A DNA stretch of 64,000 bases from Porphyra umbilicalis (taxonomy: Eukaryota; Rhodophyta; Bangiophyceae; Bangiales; Bangiaceae): positions 1 through 64,000 of the forward strand of contig KV919018.1 of assembly GCA_002049455.2 (NCBI GenBank). Direction: 5' to 3'. Made by a program: the position numbers and the translations under genes. Below the pieces are notes generated by a model that made no database searches, was not told the DNA's origin, and was given only the letters and a program-made list of their open reading frames with translations. Positions 10,555-20,727 of the stretch are shown here, in pieces. How positions within the stretch are numbered: the first letter of the stretch is position 1; each line of letters opens with the position of its first letter.

Positions 10555-11884
10555 CCCTACAGGAACAGAACCGCAATAAAACCGCGATCCGTGATGCTCG
10601 CGCAGGGACCGTGGGCCGAGGTCCAAACCGCGATAAAACCGCAATCTGCCGGACTTTGATTGGCCCACAATCGCCCTCAGCTGGACCCAGCGGAGGAGGT
10701 CTGTCGACCATGCTTACAGCCCACAAGTGCGGACTACTGTTCGTATCGCTGCCTATTTCTCTGTTCCTTCGTATTAATATTGTATTTTATTTCTGCTCTA
10801 TTACTCTAGCTGGCGAAGACGATCAAGCTGCTGCTGCGCCAGCTCCTGCTCCCGCGTCACCTGTGCCGGAGCGTCGCCGTTGCTGGCCGTCGACGAGGCA
10901 GCAGCGTCCGCGGGGAGGGCGGCGGCAGCGGGCGGACCCCGCCGATGTAAACCCCCCCCCGCCCATGTGTCCGGACAACGGGGGCGGGGGGGAAGGCGGG
11001 GAGGAAGGCGGGGGGGGAAGGGGGGCAGCCGCCCGGAGCGTCGGCAAAGGAGGAGGCGGAGGGGGAGGGGGGGGGGGCGCCGACGCCGGTGCAGGAGACG
11101 CGATCACCGGTGGGGGGGGGGATAGGGGGGGCAGGTACTGCCAGCTGTGCGGCTCAAAGCAGCGGCCACCTGAGAGGCAGCCAGCAGACCACCCACATCT
11201 GAGTAAGGGACACGGAAAAAAGACGGATGCGACAACTACAACAAAGATGTCAGCAGCCACGAGCGATGTGAAAAAAAAGCCACAAAGCCCGCACGGCGAC
11301 CAAGACCGAGCCGTATCCCCTCACCAAAAGCGCACGACAAGGATCCTCCGGTGTGCTTACCTGCCCGGCTCGTGAGCGGCCGTCGAAAGGCGCAGAGCGC
11401 AGGCGAGAGCTCCGACGTGGTGGCATGGCGGTCGGAATTGAAGGGGGAGGGTGCAGAGAACGCGGGAAAAGAACGCGTCCGCGTGGGGCAACTCGACGAT
11501 GAAGGCAGTTGACGGGTGGTCGACGACGCTGGGGACAGCCAGGCGTCAAAGCCCAAGGCTTGTCGCTGCGCTGCAATGAGGTCTTGGTAATGGAGCCACA
11601 CGGCCGAACGCTGATCATGAAAGGGTGCACGACTCCTTATTGGATGGCTCTAGATGTTTAAGGAGGCTTCCGGAACATGATTGGATGCTTCAAGTCGCTT
11701 CGAGAAGCTATCAGAACAGGAGCTGCGAACTTTGTGGAAAGCCAATCAGAACTCATGAAGGCATCCGAGAAGCCATCTTGCACTGTCAGGACCCAGCGAT
11801 CCGACCAGGACTCGTCCAGACCCCTGTTGGCCCGTGGGAAAACCGCGATATCGCGGTTTTATCGCGCATCTGTTCCCGTAGGGA
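10555..11884. mobile_element. DNA transposon (~1.33 kb) with TIRs and a TTG target duplication
   Basis: The left end starts CCCTACAGGAACAG (10555). The right end, reverse-complemented, starts TCCCTACGGGAACAG. Subterminal copies of ATAAAACCGCGAT follow on both sides. The 3-bp sequence TTG flanks it at 10552-10554 and 11885-11887, and dropping one copy restores the host reading frame. A 22-bp perfect palindrome (centre CGCGATATCGCG, 11839-11860) is part of the right end. The interior holds a Gly-rich plus-strand ORF with a possible zinc-ribbon RYCQLCGSKQRP (about 11140-11170). A 3-bp duplication suits PIF/Harbinger or CACTA groups, but no transposase is visible, so it is probably non-autonomous. 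Confidence 0.66.
11839..11860. repeat. 22-bp perfect palindrome in transposon subterminal region
   Basis: Four A, then CCGCGATATCGCGG, then four T; self-complementary throughout. It sits 24 bp inside the right end of the 10555-11884 element. Related half-sites (CGCGATAAAACCGC) occur near the other end, as expected for transposase-binding sites. Confidence 0.7.
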
Positions 11885-11887
11885 TTG

Positions 11888-12834
11888 ACGTACCGCGGGT
11901 CATCGTCCCGCGGGTCGAGGGACCAGTACCGCCCGCCTATCAGTGAGGGCGGTAGGGGGTGCTGCCGTAAATCCGAGGAAAACACCGACACGTACAAGGT
12001 CATGTTTTTGACCTGCTGCCACTCCGGGCGCTGGGACAGCCACCCAGGCTGCCCCAAGACGGCCCGACCCAACGATAGCACGCCCTCGTCCCAGTCCGCG
12101 ACCGGTCTCGGGGGGCTGCTGGCGGCTGCGTAGGTCACCACGGGAATATCCAGCGTGTCCCTTCCGTCCGGCGTAACCCGCGCTGATGAGCCCGCGGCGC
12201 CGACCACCGCAAAAACAGAGTGACAGAATTCGTCCATGCACAAGCCAGCCGTCTGCCGCTCCACGGCCACCACATCGTAGACGGCCCGCCGGCGCTTGAC
12301 CGACCCGAGTAGGGAGTTCCACCGGTGGGTGAGGAGGCGCACCACCGTCTCCTCGAGCAGAAGCGCGCTGCCGCCGGCGTCGCCCACGGGCAGTGGTTCG
12401 TAGCTCTCGGTGGACCAACGGGTGCCAAACGGGCGGGGGGCGACCCTGAACAGCGGTGTCGGGAGAGATGGGCCATCCTCACAATAGTCCGGCTCGGCGG
12501 CGGCACCGCTCGGCAACGGTGACGGCGGCGGAGGCCCCTCCCCACACGGCTGGTCGTCATGGGTGGCCCACAGCCGCGGCAGTGGGCAAGTCGGCACCCG
12601 CCTCCAGCCTCCACGGGAGCCCCGCGGTGGGGTGTGGCATGCCCATGACGAGAGTGTCTCGAACCGGGCCGCCCCAGGCGGCACGCCCGCACACTGGTCT
12701 GTAGCGGTGGGGATGGCTACCGCGGCGCTTACCACCCAGGAGGCAGAGGCCACAGCAGCGGCGGCGGCGACAGCCGCGGCGGCCGCCCACCAGCGCGTGT
12801 TGCGCGTGTGGCGGCGGGGCGCGGCGCGTCGCAT
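11888..12834 (-). CDS. Membrane-protein gene, 5' segment (signal anchor and ectodomain)
   Basis: The ATG at 12832-12834 is followed by a basic stretch (MRRAAPRRHTRNTRWW) and a long Ala/Val hydrophobic segment, which looks like a type II signal anchor or uncleaved leader. About 280 residues of ordinary mixed composition follow, with six or more Cys and motifs such as RLLTHRWNSLLGSVKRRRAV, CMDEFCHSVFAVVG and MTLYVSVFSSDLRQ. The frame stays open to DDDPRYV at the transposon junction. A GTACGT at the junction could serve as a 5' splice site, so the insertion may be tolerated as an intron; phase agreement with downstream segments is better for simple removal of the element. The longer open frame upstream of 12834 is Pro-rich and probably 5'UTR. 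Family not recognised. Confidence 0.58.
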
Positions 12835-13603
12835 GGTGAAGCGGGGAAGAAAAAACACGGGGCAGGGCAGAGGTTCGTGGGGAGGGGGGGGGGGGGACGG
12901 ACAACAAGAGGGGGGGGAAAACAACAACTCTGGGTTGAGCAGGTGGTGGTGCGTGCCGCAGCGACGCGGCCAGGTGACCCACGACAGAGAAAGCAGCGCC
13001 ACCCCGCCGGTCGACGCCCCGCCCCCGCGTGGTAGGGAACACCCCGTAGGGAACATCCCGTCCCCCCCCCGCGTACAATGCTGTGGACGGTACCGCCGGC
13101 GGTCTCCCTCCCCGCCTCCATGAGGAACGGGCATCGACCATCACCATCGCAGAGACCGTGGTCGCCAGCCATGAATTGGTCCTGGGACTGCCGGAACGGC
13201 GGTCTCCACGGATTCGACGGCCATACAGGCGGAGACGGATGGCGCGGGTATGCACTGCCGGCAGGACGTTGCCAGGCCGCAACGCACCTGTGGGGGGGCT
13301 GGGCCGCGCACACCGCTGCAGGGAGCACCGCCTCACTGTGTATGCAGGGCCGTTAATGATTGACAGAACCAAACATGACAGAAGGGCGGGGGGGGATTGG
13401 TTTGGGTGGCGGCGGCATGGTTTGCGCTAGCATGTCAGGCCCCACCGGCTCGCCCCGTCGGGCGGCGGGCAGCTCCGGCTCGGGAGATGGCCGCACCGGC
13501 ATCGCCACTTCGCCCAGCCAGGGATGTCCAATTGGTTTGCGAGGCCTAATCAGTTCATCCGATGTTTTCGGTGGCCAATACATACCAGTTTTTTTTCAAA
13601 CTA
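12835..13603. other. Upstream region of the membrane-protein gene
   Basis: It contains a C/G homopolymer patch (about 12880-12920) and short ORFs on both strands without a recognisable domain. Probably 5'UTR and promoter of the minus-strand gene. No TATA box close to the expected distance is evident. Confidence 0.3.
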
Positions 13604-13725
13604 TGGCGCGTCGCCAAAGTGTGATCGGATCTGAGGAACGCTCACAGAAAGTCACAGCAGTTCACAGCAGCTCACAGAACAGAATGTAAAATGGCTGTAA
13701 TCGCCATTGTCTCCCACAGAGCCAT
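13604..13725. repeat. Partial copy of the MITE family seen at 59 kb
   Basis: About 120 bp starting GGCGCGTCGCCAAAG matches 59091-59210 closely, including the shared run of CTCACAG/GTCACAG/TTCACAG units. The outer GGCGCGTCGCC matches the right end of the 59-kb element in inverted orientation. The opposite end was not found, so this copy looks truncated. Confidence 0.65.
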
Positions 13726-16353
13726 CGTCGCGAAGCGGTACCACGCTACTTAGGAACTTACCCCAGGATTGTTCAGATTGCTCGCAGTACGTCTGAAATG
13801 GCCGTACTAGGCCATAATCGACCCCGCTTCTCCGCAGTGTCCACACAATCAGTATTCCAGGCCCGCGTGTGCAATACCCCTGGCCTTCAGGGCGCTGGCG
13901 CGCTCGGCGACGCATCGACACCGGGCACGCCGGCCAGCTCCATGGCCGCGAGCACGCACGGGGGCACATACAGCCACGTTGCCGTGGCGGGGGGGGCGTG
14001 GGGCGGGGAAAGGGGTGCCGCCGCCGCCAACGCAGCGCCGGCAGCCCGCCGGCGTGGCGCAACGCCCACGGGCGGGGCCGTCACCCCGCTGCGCAGCGCT
14101 CCTGCGAGCGGCGGGCGGGGCGGCCGACACGGCGCTCGGGCGGGCGGGTGGGATCGACCGCCGTGCGACGGGGCGCCCCTAACCGCGCCGGTAGATGGCG
14201 TCAGCAACCGCCAACGCGCCGCCGCAACAGAAGCCGGAGCGCAGGCAGGATCACCCGCGGGTCATCGTGGGCGCTTCGAACCAAGAAAGTTTCTGCGCGC
14301 GGTCGCCGCGTGCGTCTCGGGGCGGTGGGCCGGGGCAGGGGGGCAAGCGCCGTCCGGCCCCTGTGACCCCTGTGGTAGGACAGTCCTTCTCAGCCACGTA
14401 ACTTCATTCGCTTATAGCGTCATCGCGCCCCTTGCAACACTGACACGCCTTCAAATCCCTGAGGACACGAATGCAGACTGCCACCTATGAAACGGAGAGA
14501 AAGTCCCTTCTTATAAGTCTATGTGTGCATCACTACACTTTGAGAGCACGCTGTCCCAAAGGCCAGGGAATAGACGGTATATTCGCCGTTTAGAGCAACA
14601 GTACGCGACCAGCACGGTTCTGACACGGTTTAATGACATGTCTTGGAGCGCCCCCCCGCCCCCCTCACAGCTCCATTTGGGGGCATCACCGCACCCGCTG
14701 AGACAAGTCGCTTGGCCCCCCTAAGTGCCACAATGGCGAGCGTGCCTGGGCTGGTTTCGTATTCAATCAGCGGTATGATACGTGATGCCGGCTGGAGAGC
14801 TGTCCTACAGGGCCGCACCAGCTGAATACGTTCCAGAAAATAGAAGCGTCTTTTTTTATTCTGTAGCGCCTCCTGGCCGGGGGTAGTACACCATCCTCAT
14901 TCCTCCTCGCGCTCTTCCCCCGCCCCTCGCCATCCGAACCGAACAGCACCCAAAACGCTGGATCGAAGCAAGGACAGGGAGATCAGCACATGCAGCGCCC
15001 CACGCCCTCGCCGTCCGCATCCGCGTCGTCCGCATCGGCTCTAGGGGTAGCAGGGGCCGTAGCAGTAAGTAAGACTTTAGAGAAAAATGTTGCAGTAGCA
15101 GAACCATGGGTAGTAAGGCTGAAAGAGAAAGTATGGGGAAAGGAGGCAGCGGAGGGTAAAGAGCAGGAGGCAAGAAGTAAGTAGTAGTAGAAGAGGGGCA
15201 GTACGGGAAAAGGTGGCAGCAAAAGACTCATGGGCAAAGAGAGAAGGAGCACATCGCTGTACAAGCGAAGATTTACGGAGGGAGAACGGCGGACCAAACG
15301 ATACGAAGTGCACGCATCACACCACTACGCGAAGCTCTGGTGCGACGGGATCGGCGCTCGAAGAGGAACCCTTGACGCCGGCGTGACTCCTGGCCGCACC
15401 TTCATGCACGACGACGGCGGTAGCCGTCAGCGGTAGCTGTACTGTGGCCGAACGCCTTTTGTGGGATTAATAACGTTGGTTCAAATACCTGTGTATTGAG
15501 ACTGACCATAGCCCAGCAATAAAGAGAGTTCTATCGCCGTAGAGGCGAGGAAGAAGGACCTTTTGTCGAAGGGCGTCCGATGCGGAGCCGGGTGCTGCCC
15601 ACGATCGCGACCCCGGGCCCATGGTGATTTGATACAAACGAGGGCACTGGTCGATCGACCGTCCGATCACAAGCGATCGTAGTGAGTGCGGGCAAGCAGA
15701 TACAACAGGTAAGCAAACAATGAAAAAATGAATAATGCGGAAGTAACCCCCCAAAGGGCATGCCACAGGCCATTTCACACAGTTCGTGGATTTGGCCAGT
15801 CAAGGGGGCTACTGATGGTAATTGCCAATTGCGGGCGAAGATATGCTGCATACCTTCAACGCGAAATTTGAACCATCCCGGTGAGATCCAAGTACGGTGA
15901 CACCCGATTGGGTGGTCGCGGACTCGTGCGGGCCCGAGCGGGCGTAACCGCCCAGGCGGCGCGAGTCATGATGAGGAGCCGATCCGACCCGATTGGGGGT
16001 GGCGGATGGTCGGTGTCGACCACGACCGTCAGACCGCTCACGCGCGTGCGTGTGTGGTCGGCAGCTTGCGCTGTGGGTCGGATCGGGGCTATTCCCAGGC
16101 GTGCCCGCGCAGGCGGGTCCACTCGAGCGCATGCGTGGGTGAGGACGCCAGTGCCGGGATTAGTACCCGGGCTCGCGGCGGCGTGCCGGCCAGCACGTGC
16201 TGGGCTATCGTCGTTGGCGCCACCTGGTGCCATCTTCTTCGGAGTTTTGCTACCCCGGAGATATGGCTAAAGCCGTGACGCGGTCCGTGGGTTGCGAGAG
16301 GTACGCACCACACGGCCGGTTAACACCGTGCCGAGCGTGAGTGGACGGCGGCC
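13726..16353. other. Intergenic, no convincing gene
   Basis: Low- and high-GC patches alternate. A small plus-strand ORF at 14990-15184 (64 codons, ending in a Lys/Glu-rich stretch KEKVWGKEAAEGKEQEARSK) begins with ATG but has no homologue I recognise. ORFs around 13.8-14.4 kb look like chance frames in GC-rich sequence. Confidence 0.3.
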
Positions 16354-16716
16354 ATGTTAGCAGCGCGGGGCCCTCCCGCGTCATCGTGCACGTGCACAGG
16401 ATACGGCCTAACGGCATTGCTTGAGAAGGGGTGCGCCACCGCGAGGTGGGGAACCGCAAGTTTGGGTTGCGGAGCGGTGCGTGGCGGCGGGGAAAGCCGA
16501 GGGCGGTGTGCCCGGCGGCGGCGGCAAGGCGGCAAGGTGCAAAGGTGGCATGGTTGGTGTCGGCGGCAAGGCGCAAGGGCGACAAGATCGGCGTCGGCGG
16601 CAAGGCGCAAGGGCGACAAGATCGGCATCGGCGGCAAGGGCGGTAAGCTCGGAAACAAGAGCGGCGTGCCCGGCAAGGGCGGCAAGCTCAGCTGCAAGAG
16701 CGGCGTGCCCGGCTGA
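16354..16716 (+). CDS. Hypothetical basic repeat protein
   Basis: ATG at 16354 and 120 codons. The first half is Cys/Gly/Arg-rich. The second half is encoded by the tandem repeats at 16565-16710 and ends with two 13-residue units, GKGGKLGNKSGVP and GKGGKLSCKSGVP, before the stop. The two last repeat units keep frame (39 bp each), while the preceding 34-bp units do not, which weakens the case for selection on the protein. No family recognised. Confidence 0.25.
   Translation: MLAARGPPASSCTCTGYGLTALLEKGCATARWGTASLGCGAVRGGGESRGRCARRRRQGGKVQRWHGWCRRQGARATRSASAARRKGDKIGIGGKGGKLGNKSGVPGKGGKLSCKSGVPG
16565..16710 (+). repeat. Compound tandem repeat, 34-bp then 39-bp units
   Basis: Units starting GGCAAGGCGCAAGGGCGACA begin at 16565 and 16599 (period 34). 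Units starting GGCAAGGGCGGYAAGCTC begin at 16633 and 16672 (period 39). The two unit types share the GGCAAGG core. Confidence 0.8.
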
Positions 16717-17530
16717 AAGTGTTAACACCCGGAGCGCCTGCCACCTTGGTGGATCCCGCCGCTATCGTGGTAGACAGCGGCAAGGAAGACGGCGAGGTGG
16801 GTGAGCACGTGGCTCATGCCGTTGCGGTTGGGGCACCCAAAGTGGATCGCTCCGCGGATCCGGGGATGCTGCGTCAGCCTCGCGGCTCGCGCGAAACTAC
16901 CCGAATCTCAAAGACTTGTCTGAGAGGTTTCATGCAAAAGGAACTAGCACTCGTTGCTAAAATAGATGCACGTGACGCCCCCTATATGTTGACCACTAAC
17001 GGGCGAGAGTTCAGCGATCATCCATGGTAAAAGAGTCGAAAGGGGCCGTGCAAGACTTGCAAAGAGACAGTCGTGCGCTCCCGCAAACTTCGTGCCTGCA
17101 CCACAATAACACAGAAAGAAACTCAGCCTCGAGCGAAACTAACAAAACTCCTGGGCTCAACCCGTAGTGTACGAGGCTCCGATGGGATTCCCTTGGCGTC
17201 AGAGCATACTGAAGGAGCCCAACCAGGAGCCCATCGTTTTTTCCCGGGTGACGCATCTCTCAGCTTTCATATGCGTTCTCGTTTGCTTGCGGTGCTTTCC
17301 ATTCAGCCTTCCCAGTTCCACCCATAGATCAAGGATTTTCGAGCACGCTGTGTGCTTCGTAGCGTCTTCTGGAGTGCGCGTTTTCACCTGAAAAGAGAAG
17401 TTGGGCATTGAACATGGCGTGAGCATTTGGACTTCGCTTCAAGGTATGCCACGTGGACATCGCGGTGGAAATGTGGACTTCATGGAGTGCCACGTGGCAT
17501 TTACGGGCACTCACCGGTGAACACACTCAG

Positions 17531-18490
17531 GCCCGTTCGCAGACTCGCATAACGCCTGTTCGCATAAACATAACGCCGCTCTGATTGGTCAATCACGGAT
17601 CAGGCGTTATATAACGGTATATAACGTTATACAAGTCCGATTCTGTTCACAGTTGGTTAACCGATTACATGAGGAAATTTGTACTGGCGTCTGTTCGGGT
17701 GTCCGGTCGGACGATCCAACACCCGCCTTCGACTGGCACGGACCTCACCGCGTCATCACACCGCTCCCCGCACCGACCACCTTACCAAACCACCACCCCA
17801 ATCGTTGCTGTGCTACTCTCCCATCTGTGCCAGCATGGCCTCTCGCGATACTGTTAAACACCTCAAGGAGGAGCTGCGGCGCCGAGGCCTGCCAATTCAT
17901 GGCACCAAGAACGCTTTGTTGGAGCGCTGTCGTACGAACGGCGTCTCGCCACTGTCAGTGTAGCTCCCGCCGCCGAAGTATCGAAGCGCAATGGCGGTCC
18001 ACACATCGGGTGGCACGACGCCGAGAAAGGCGCGGCCACAAAGCGTCAACGAGGTCACAAAAAGCGCCAAGGGGCATGCGCATACCTCGATGAAATTTGC
18101 GCCCGGGCCTTGCTTATACATACATCAGCAAAAGAGACACGGGCGGGGGTGTGGTACCGGTAAGGGAAAACAATGCCTCTCTGGGCATACACGGCGCCTC
18201 CTACTGTGGTGACAAACTAACCATGGCGCAGGATGGAGGCAGGGTCCATGGCGACAACCCGCCTCACGCGTGAGAAATCTGTGGGTAGGTGAGGAGCACG
18301 CGCGCTGGCGAGAACGTGGGCTTCATCCGCAGGGGGGCGTCGACGGTGCGTGAAGGTAAGGCCGGTCTATAATTTGATATTTTGATGGTGTATTTGAAAC
18401 GAACGCTGACCGGGCCCGCATGTTTCTTTCGCAGCGTTTCGGGCGTTATACCGGCGATATGCGAAGCGACGTTGGAGTCTGCGAACGGGC
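17531..18490. mobile_element. Harbinger-like DNA element (960 bp) with SAP-domain ORF
   Basis: The left end GGCCCGTTCGCAGACTC (17531) is repeated inverted at the right end (ending 18490). Both sides are flanked by TCA, a 3-bp target duplication. GTTCGCA occurs again just inside the left end (about 17551), and several TATATAAC/GTTATA motifs lie near 17607-17630. A 3-bp duplication and a GGCC-type terminus suit PIF/Harbinger. The only ORF of note is the small SAP protein, so the element is non-autonomous or encodes an accessory factor. Confidence 0.68.
17835..17963 (+). CDS. Small SAP-domain protein inside a DNA element
   Basis: ATG at 17835 (MASRDTV), 42 residues, stop at 17961-17963. Residues 6-28, VKHLKEELRRRGLPIHGTKN then ALLERC, match the SAP motif: two amphipathic helices around the invariant Gly-Leu and a Gly-x-Lys turn. 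SAP domains bind AT-rich or scaffold-attachment DNA. The protein is essentially the bare domain. The frame is also open upstream to 17679, but the ATG at 17835 begins the domain neatly. TATA-like sequence lies about 210 bp upstream. It may be an accessory DNA-binding factor of the element or the first exon of a longer protein. Confidence 0.6.
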   Translation: MASRDTVKHLKEELRRRGLPIHGTKNALLERCRTNGVSPLSV

Positions 18491-19421
18491 CTCATTCAAC
18501 GAAACACCCAGCACTCCAAAGTTTGCAACAGTGACACCATAAGTGACGTTTTCTGGTGACACGTGCGTCGAGATTCGCACCGTGTCATCCTCGAGTCCAC
18601 TTTCTGTGGACTTGATGCGGGCGCCATGTTTCCGAGAGCATGCACGCCTCGTGTGACCTCCGCATTCACGGGCGCTGCGCTGTTTTGATGAAGTCACGGC
18701 GGGCAATCAGCCTTTTCGTTCGGCAGCGGCTCGATTAGAGCCAAAGACCAGCAGAGGTTGATTTTGTCGGCTCAGAGACAGACTCGAGGTTGAACGGCTA
18801 CGCTGGTAATTGCACCACAGTGAGACTTGAGATCGCAGCAGTATGTGAGCCAGTTCACCTCCCTGAACGCCTACCGATATCGCATGGCAGACTTTATTAG
18901 TTTGGATTTGGAAAGCGGTGGTGGATTGCGAGCGAGAATACGCGACCGGTCCCTCGGTGATATTTAATGGCCGATGACCGGACGCTGTAGACGATTCGCA
19001 CCTCTCCGCCACTGCATCCCTGGCCCCCCCCCCCCCCCCTCTCCCATGTCCTTCATCCACCGCCGTCGCTGTTGTTGCCGCCGTCGACCTGACCCCCCCC
19101 CCCCCTGCAGTCAACCGCTGCTCGTGTTGTCCGCGCTTTCGTGTGCTGTGGTGTGTTGTTTTGAGTATTGAAGTGTCAAGTGCTCCTTAAAGCCTTCTTG
19201 TTGTCTTCTGGCCAATACACTCGGCCGCTTTTTCCCTGCCCTGCTTCTGCGTCACCACCTGTGGGACACCTCGCGTCACGAAGAGTAATGAAGGGATGTG
19301 CGTGATGAAAGCCTTCCCGCAAACTAGAAGTCAAGGACATGGACGTGGAAGCGCAACAGCGCATAGAGAGAACACCTAGACATTTTATCTTTGGTGCGAC
19401 GAGAGCTGAACAGCAGAACAG
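18491..19421. other. Intergenic region
   Basis: Mixed composition with two C homopolymers (about 19023-19040 and 19091-19105) and pyrimidine-rich sequence upstream of the next gene. No supported ORF. Confidence 0.3.
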
Positions 19422-20369
19422 ATGCAAGACCACACCCGTCGGGTGCGGGTGGTGGGGAGGCGGGGGGATCGTCCGCGGCACTCTGTGGCCTACGGCATCC
19501 CACGGCAAGAACTACAAGGGCTACCAGCCCCCGCGCTGCGAACCAGGTACAACACGCTATACTTCCAACGGCACAAGAATGGTCGCTCGAGGGCAACGCC
19601 AGACGTTCGCTGGCGGTCCGCCCCGGTGGTACCTTTGCCGAAACTCCCCGTGGACAACCAACCGGCAGGCTCCTCGACGCTCGCCACCCCGACGGGCGGT
19701 GCGCCGGCCGCGACTGCGGCTGTCAACACACTCGCGGACAGCCAACCGGCAGGCCCCTCGACGCTCGCCACCCCGACGGGCGGTGCGCCGGCCGCGACTG
19801 CGGCTGTCAACACGCCGGCAGACACTGCCCCGGTGTTGGCCGTGACGCTATCTGCCCAGGTACCAGTTGCCACCTACGACGCGGTCGCACCGGTGACGGG
19901 TACCGCCCATGCTCCCACGCCGCTCGTTCGTGCAGCTGCCGCTGCTTTGACTGCCGCCGCACGAGGTGCCCCCGCACGACCGCCAGAGGCACCGCTTTTG
20001 CCTACTCATGCCGCCTCCGGCGTGCCCGTCGAGACCCTGTATTCTACGGCCTCGGGGGGGGTCGTCGGAACGGCCAACACTGTCGTGGGTGTGCGTGCGT
20101 CGCAGGGGCCCGGACCGGCATTCATGGAGGGCGAGCCTGGTCCTGCCAACCTTACATGTGTGTGGGCTGTCCACGGGTCTGTTGAGGACTCGACGGAACG
20201 ACGGCTGGCGGCGGAGAACGCAGCGGCGGTGGAACAGCTTGCCATCCGTGAGGTACTGCTGCGTGAGGCCAGCAGCCGCAAGATGGACGAGGAGTGTTTC
20301 TCAACAGAGGAAGAGGACGTGACGGGTGACTCGGGGGGGAGTACTGATGAGTCGGATGGCGACTCGTGA
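19422..20369 (+). CDS. Unknown Ala/Thr/Pro-rich protein with internal duplication and acidic tail
   Basis: ATG at 19422, 315 codons. The N-terminal ~75 residues are basic (LRTRYNTLYFQRHKNGRSRA). Two 28-residue units follow, NQPAGSSTLATPTGGAPAAT... and SQPAGPSTLATPTGGAPAAT.... The middle is Ala/Val/Pro-rich. The C-terminal 100 residues look structured, with a helical stretch (SVEDSTERRLAAENAAAVEQ then LAIREVLLREASSR), and the end is strongly acidic and Ser-rich (EEEDVTGDSGGSTDESDGDS). Codon third positions favour G/C through most of the frame. No domain is recognised. The setting among transposons suggests it may be element-encoded (transcription-factor-like acidic tail), but no terminal repeats were found around it. 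Confidence 0.48.
   Translation: MQDHTRRVRVVGRRGDRPRHSVAYGIPRQELQGLPAPALRTRYNTLYFQRHKNGRSRATPDVRWRSAPVVPLPKLPVDNQPAGSSTLATPTGGAPAATAAVNTLADSQPAGPSTLATPTGGAPAATAAVNTPADTAPVLAVTLSAQVPVATYDAVAPVTGTAHAPTPLVRAAAAALTAAARGAPARPPEAPLLPTHAASGVPVETLYSTASGGVVGTANTVVGVRASQGPGPAFMEGEPGPANLTCVWAVHGSVEDSTERRLAAENAAAVEQLAIREVLLREASSRKMDEECFSTEEEDVTGDSGGSTDESDGDS
19658..19825 (+). repeat. 84-bp in-frame tandem duplication
   Basis: Two adjacent near-identical copies start at 19658 and 19742 (CCAACCGGCAGGC...). The unit is 28 codons, so the frame is preserved. Confidence 0.85.
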
Positions 20370-20550
20370 TGTGTCTGTTGTGGACTTTGTAGTGTTGGGC
20401 TGGCGCCTGTACATATGTTGTGGTAGGTGAGCGTCTCAACAGATGAAAAGGACGTGACGGGTGACTCGGGGGGGAGTACTGATGAGTCGGATGGCGCCTC
20501 GAGATTTTTTCCTGGTGTGGACTATGCACTGTTGGGCCGGCCCCCGTACA
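20299..20550 (+). repeat. Tandem duplication of ~130 bp covering a gene's 3' end
   Basis: The segment with GACGTGACGGGTGACTCGGG and GAGTACTGATGAGTCGGATG (about 20317-20362) recurs about 138 bp downstream, followed by a matching GTGGACT...TGTTGGGC stretch in each copy. The first copy contains the acidic C-terminus and stop; the second is non-coding. Confidence 0.8.
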
Positions 20551-20727
20551 GAATTCATGGTTTTTGTTCTACTAGCTTGACGCCATAATGGATTGGGAGT
20601 GCGTGGCCCGCACCTGCCATTCCGAGCACAAGCGACCGTCTCATGTCATACCCCCGAAACCCCACACCCTGAACAACGACCGGCACACACAGATGGAAGA
20701 AAACAATACGTCCGTGGAAACGTGTCG

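Noticed and set aside
13798-14490. 230-codon plus-strand ORF
   Set aside because: Composition follows local GC content; frames on the other strand are equally open and there is no domain.
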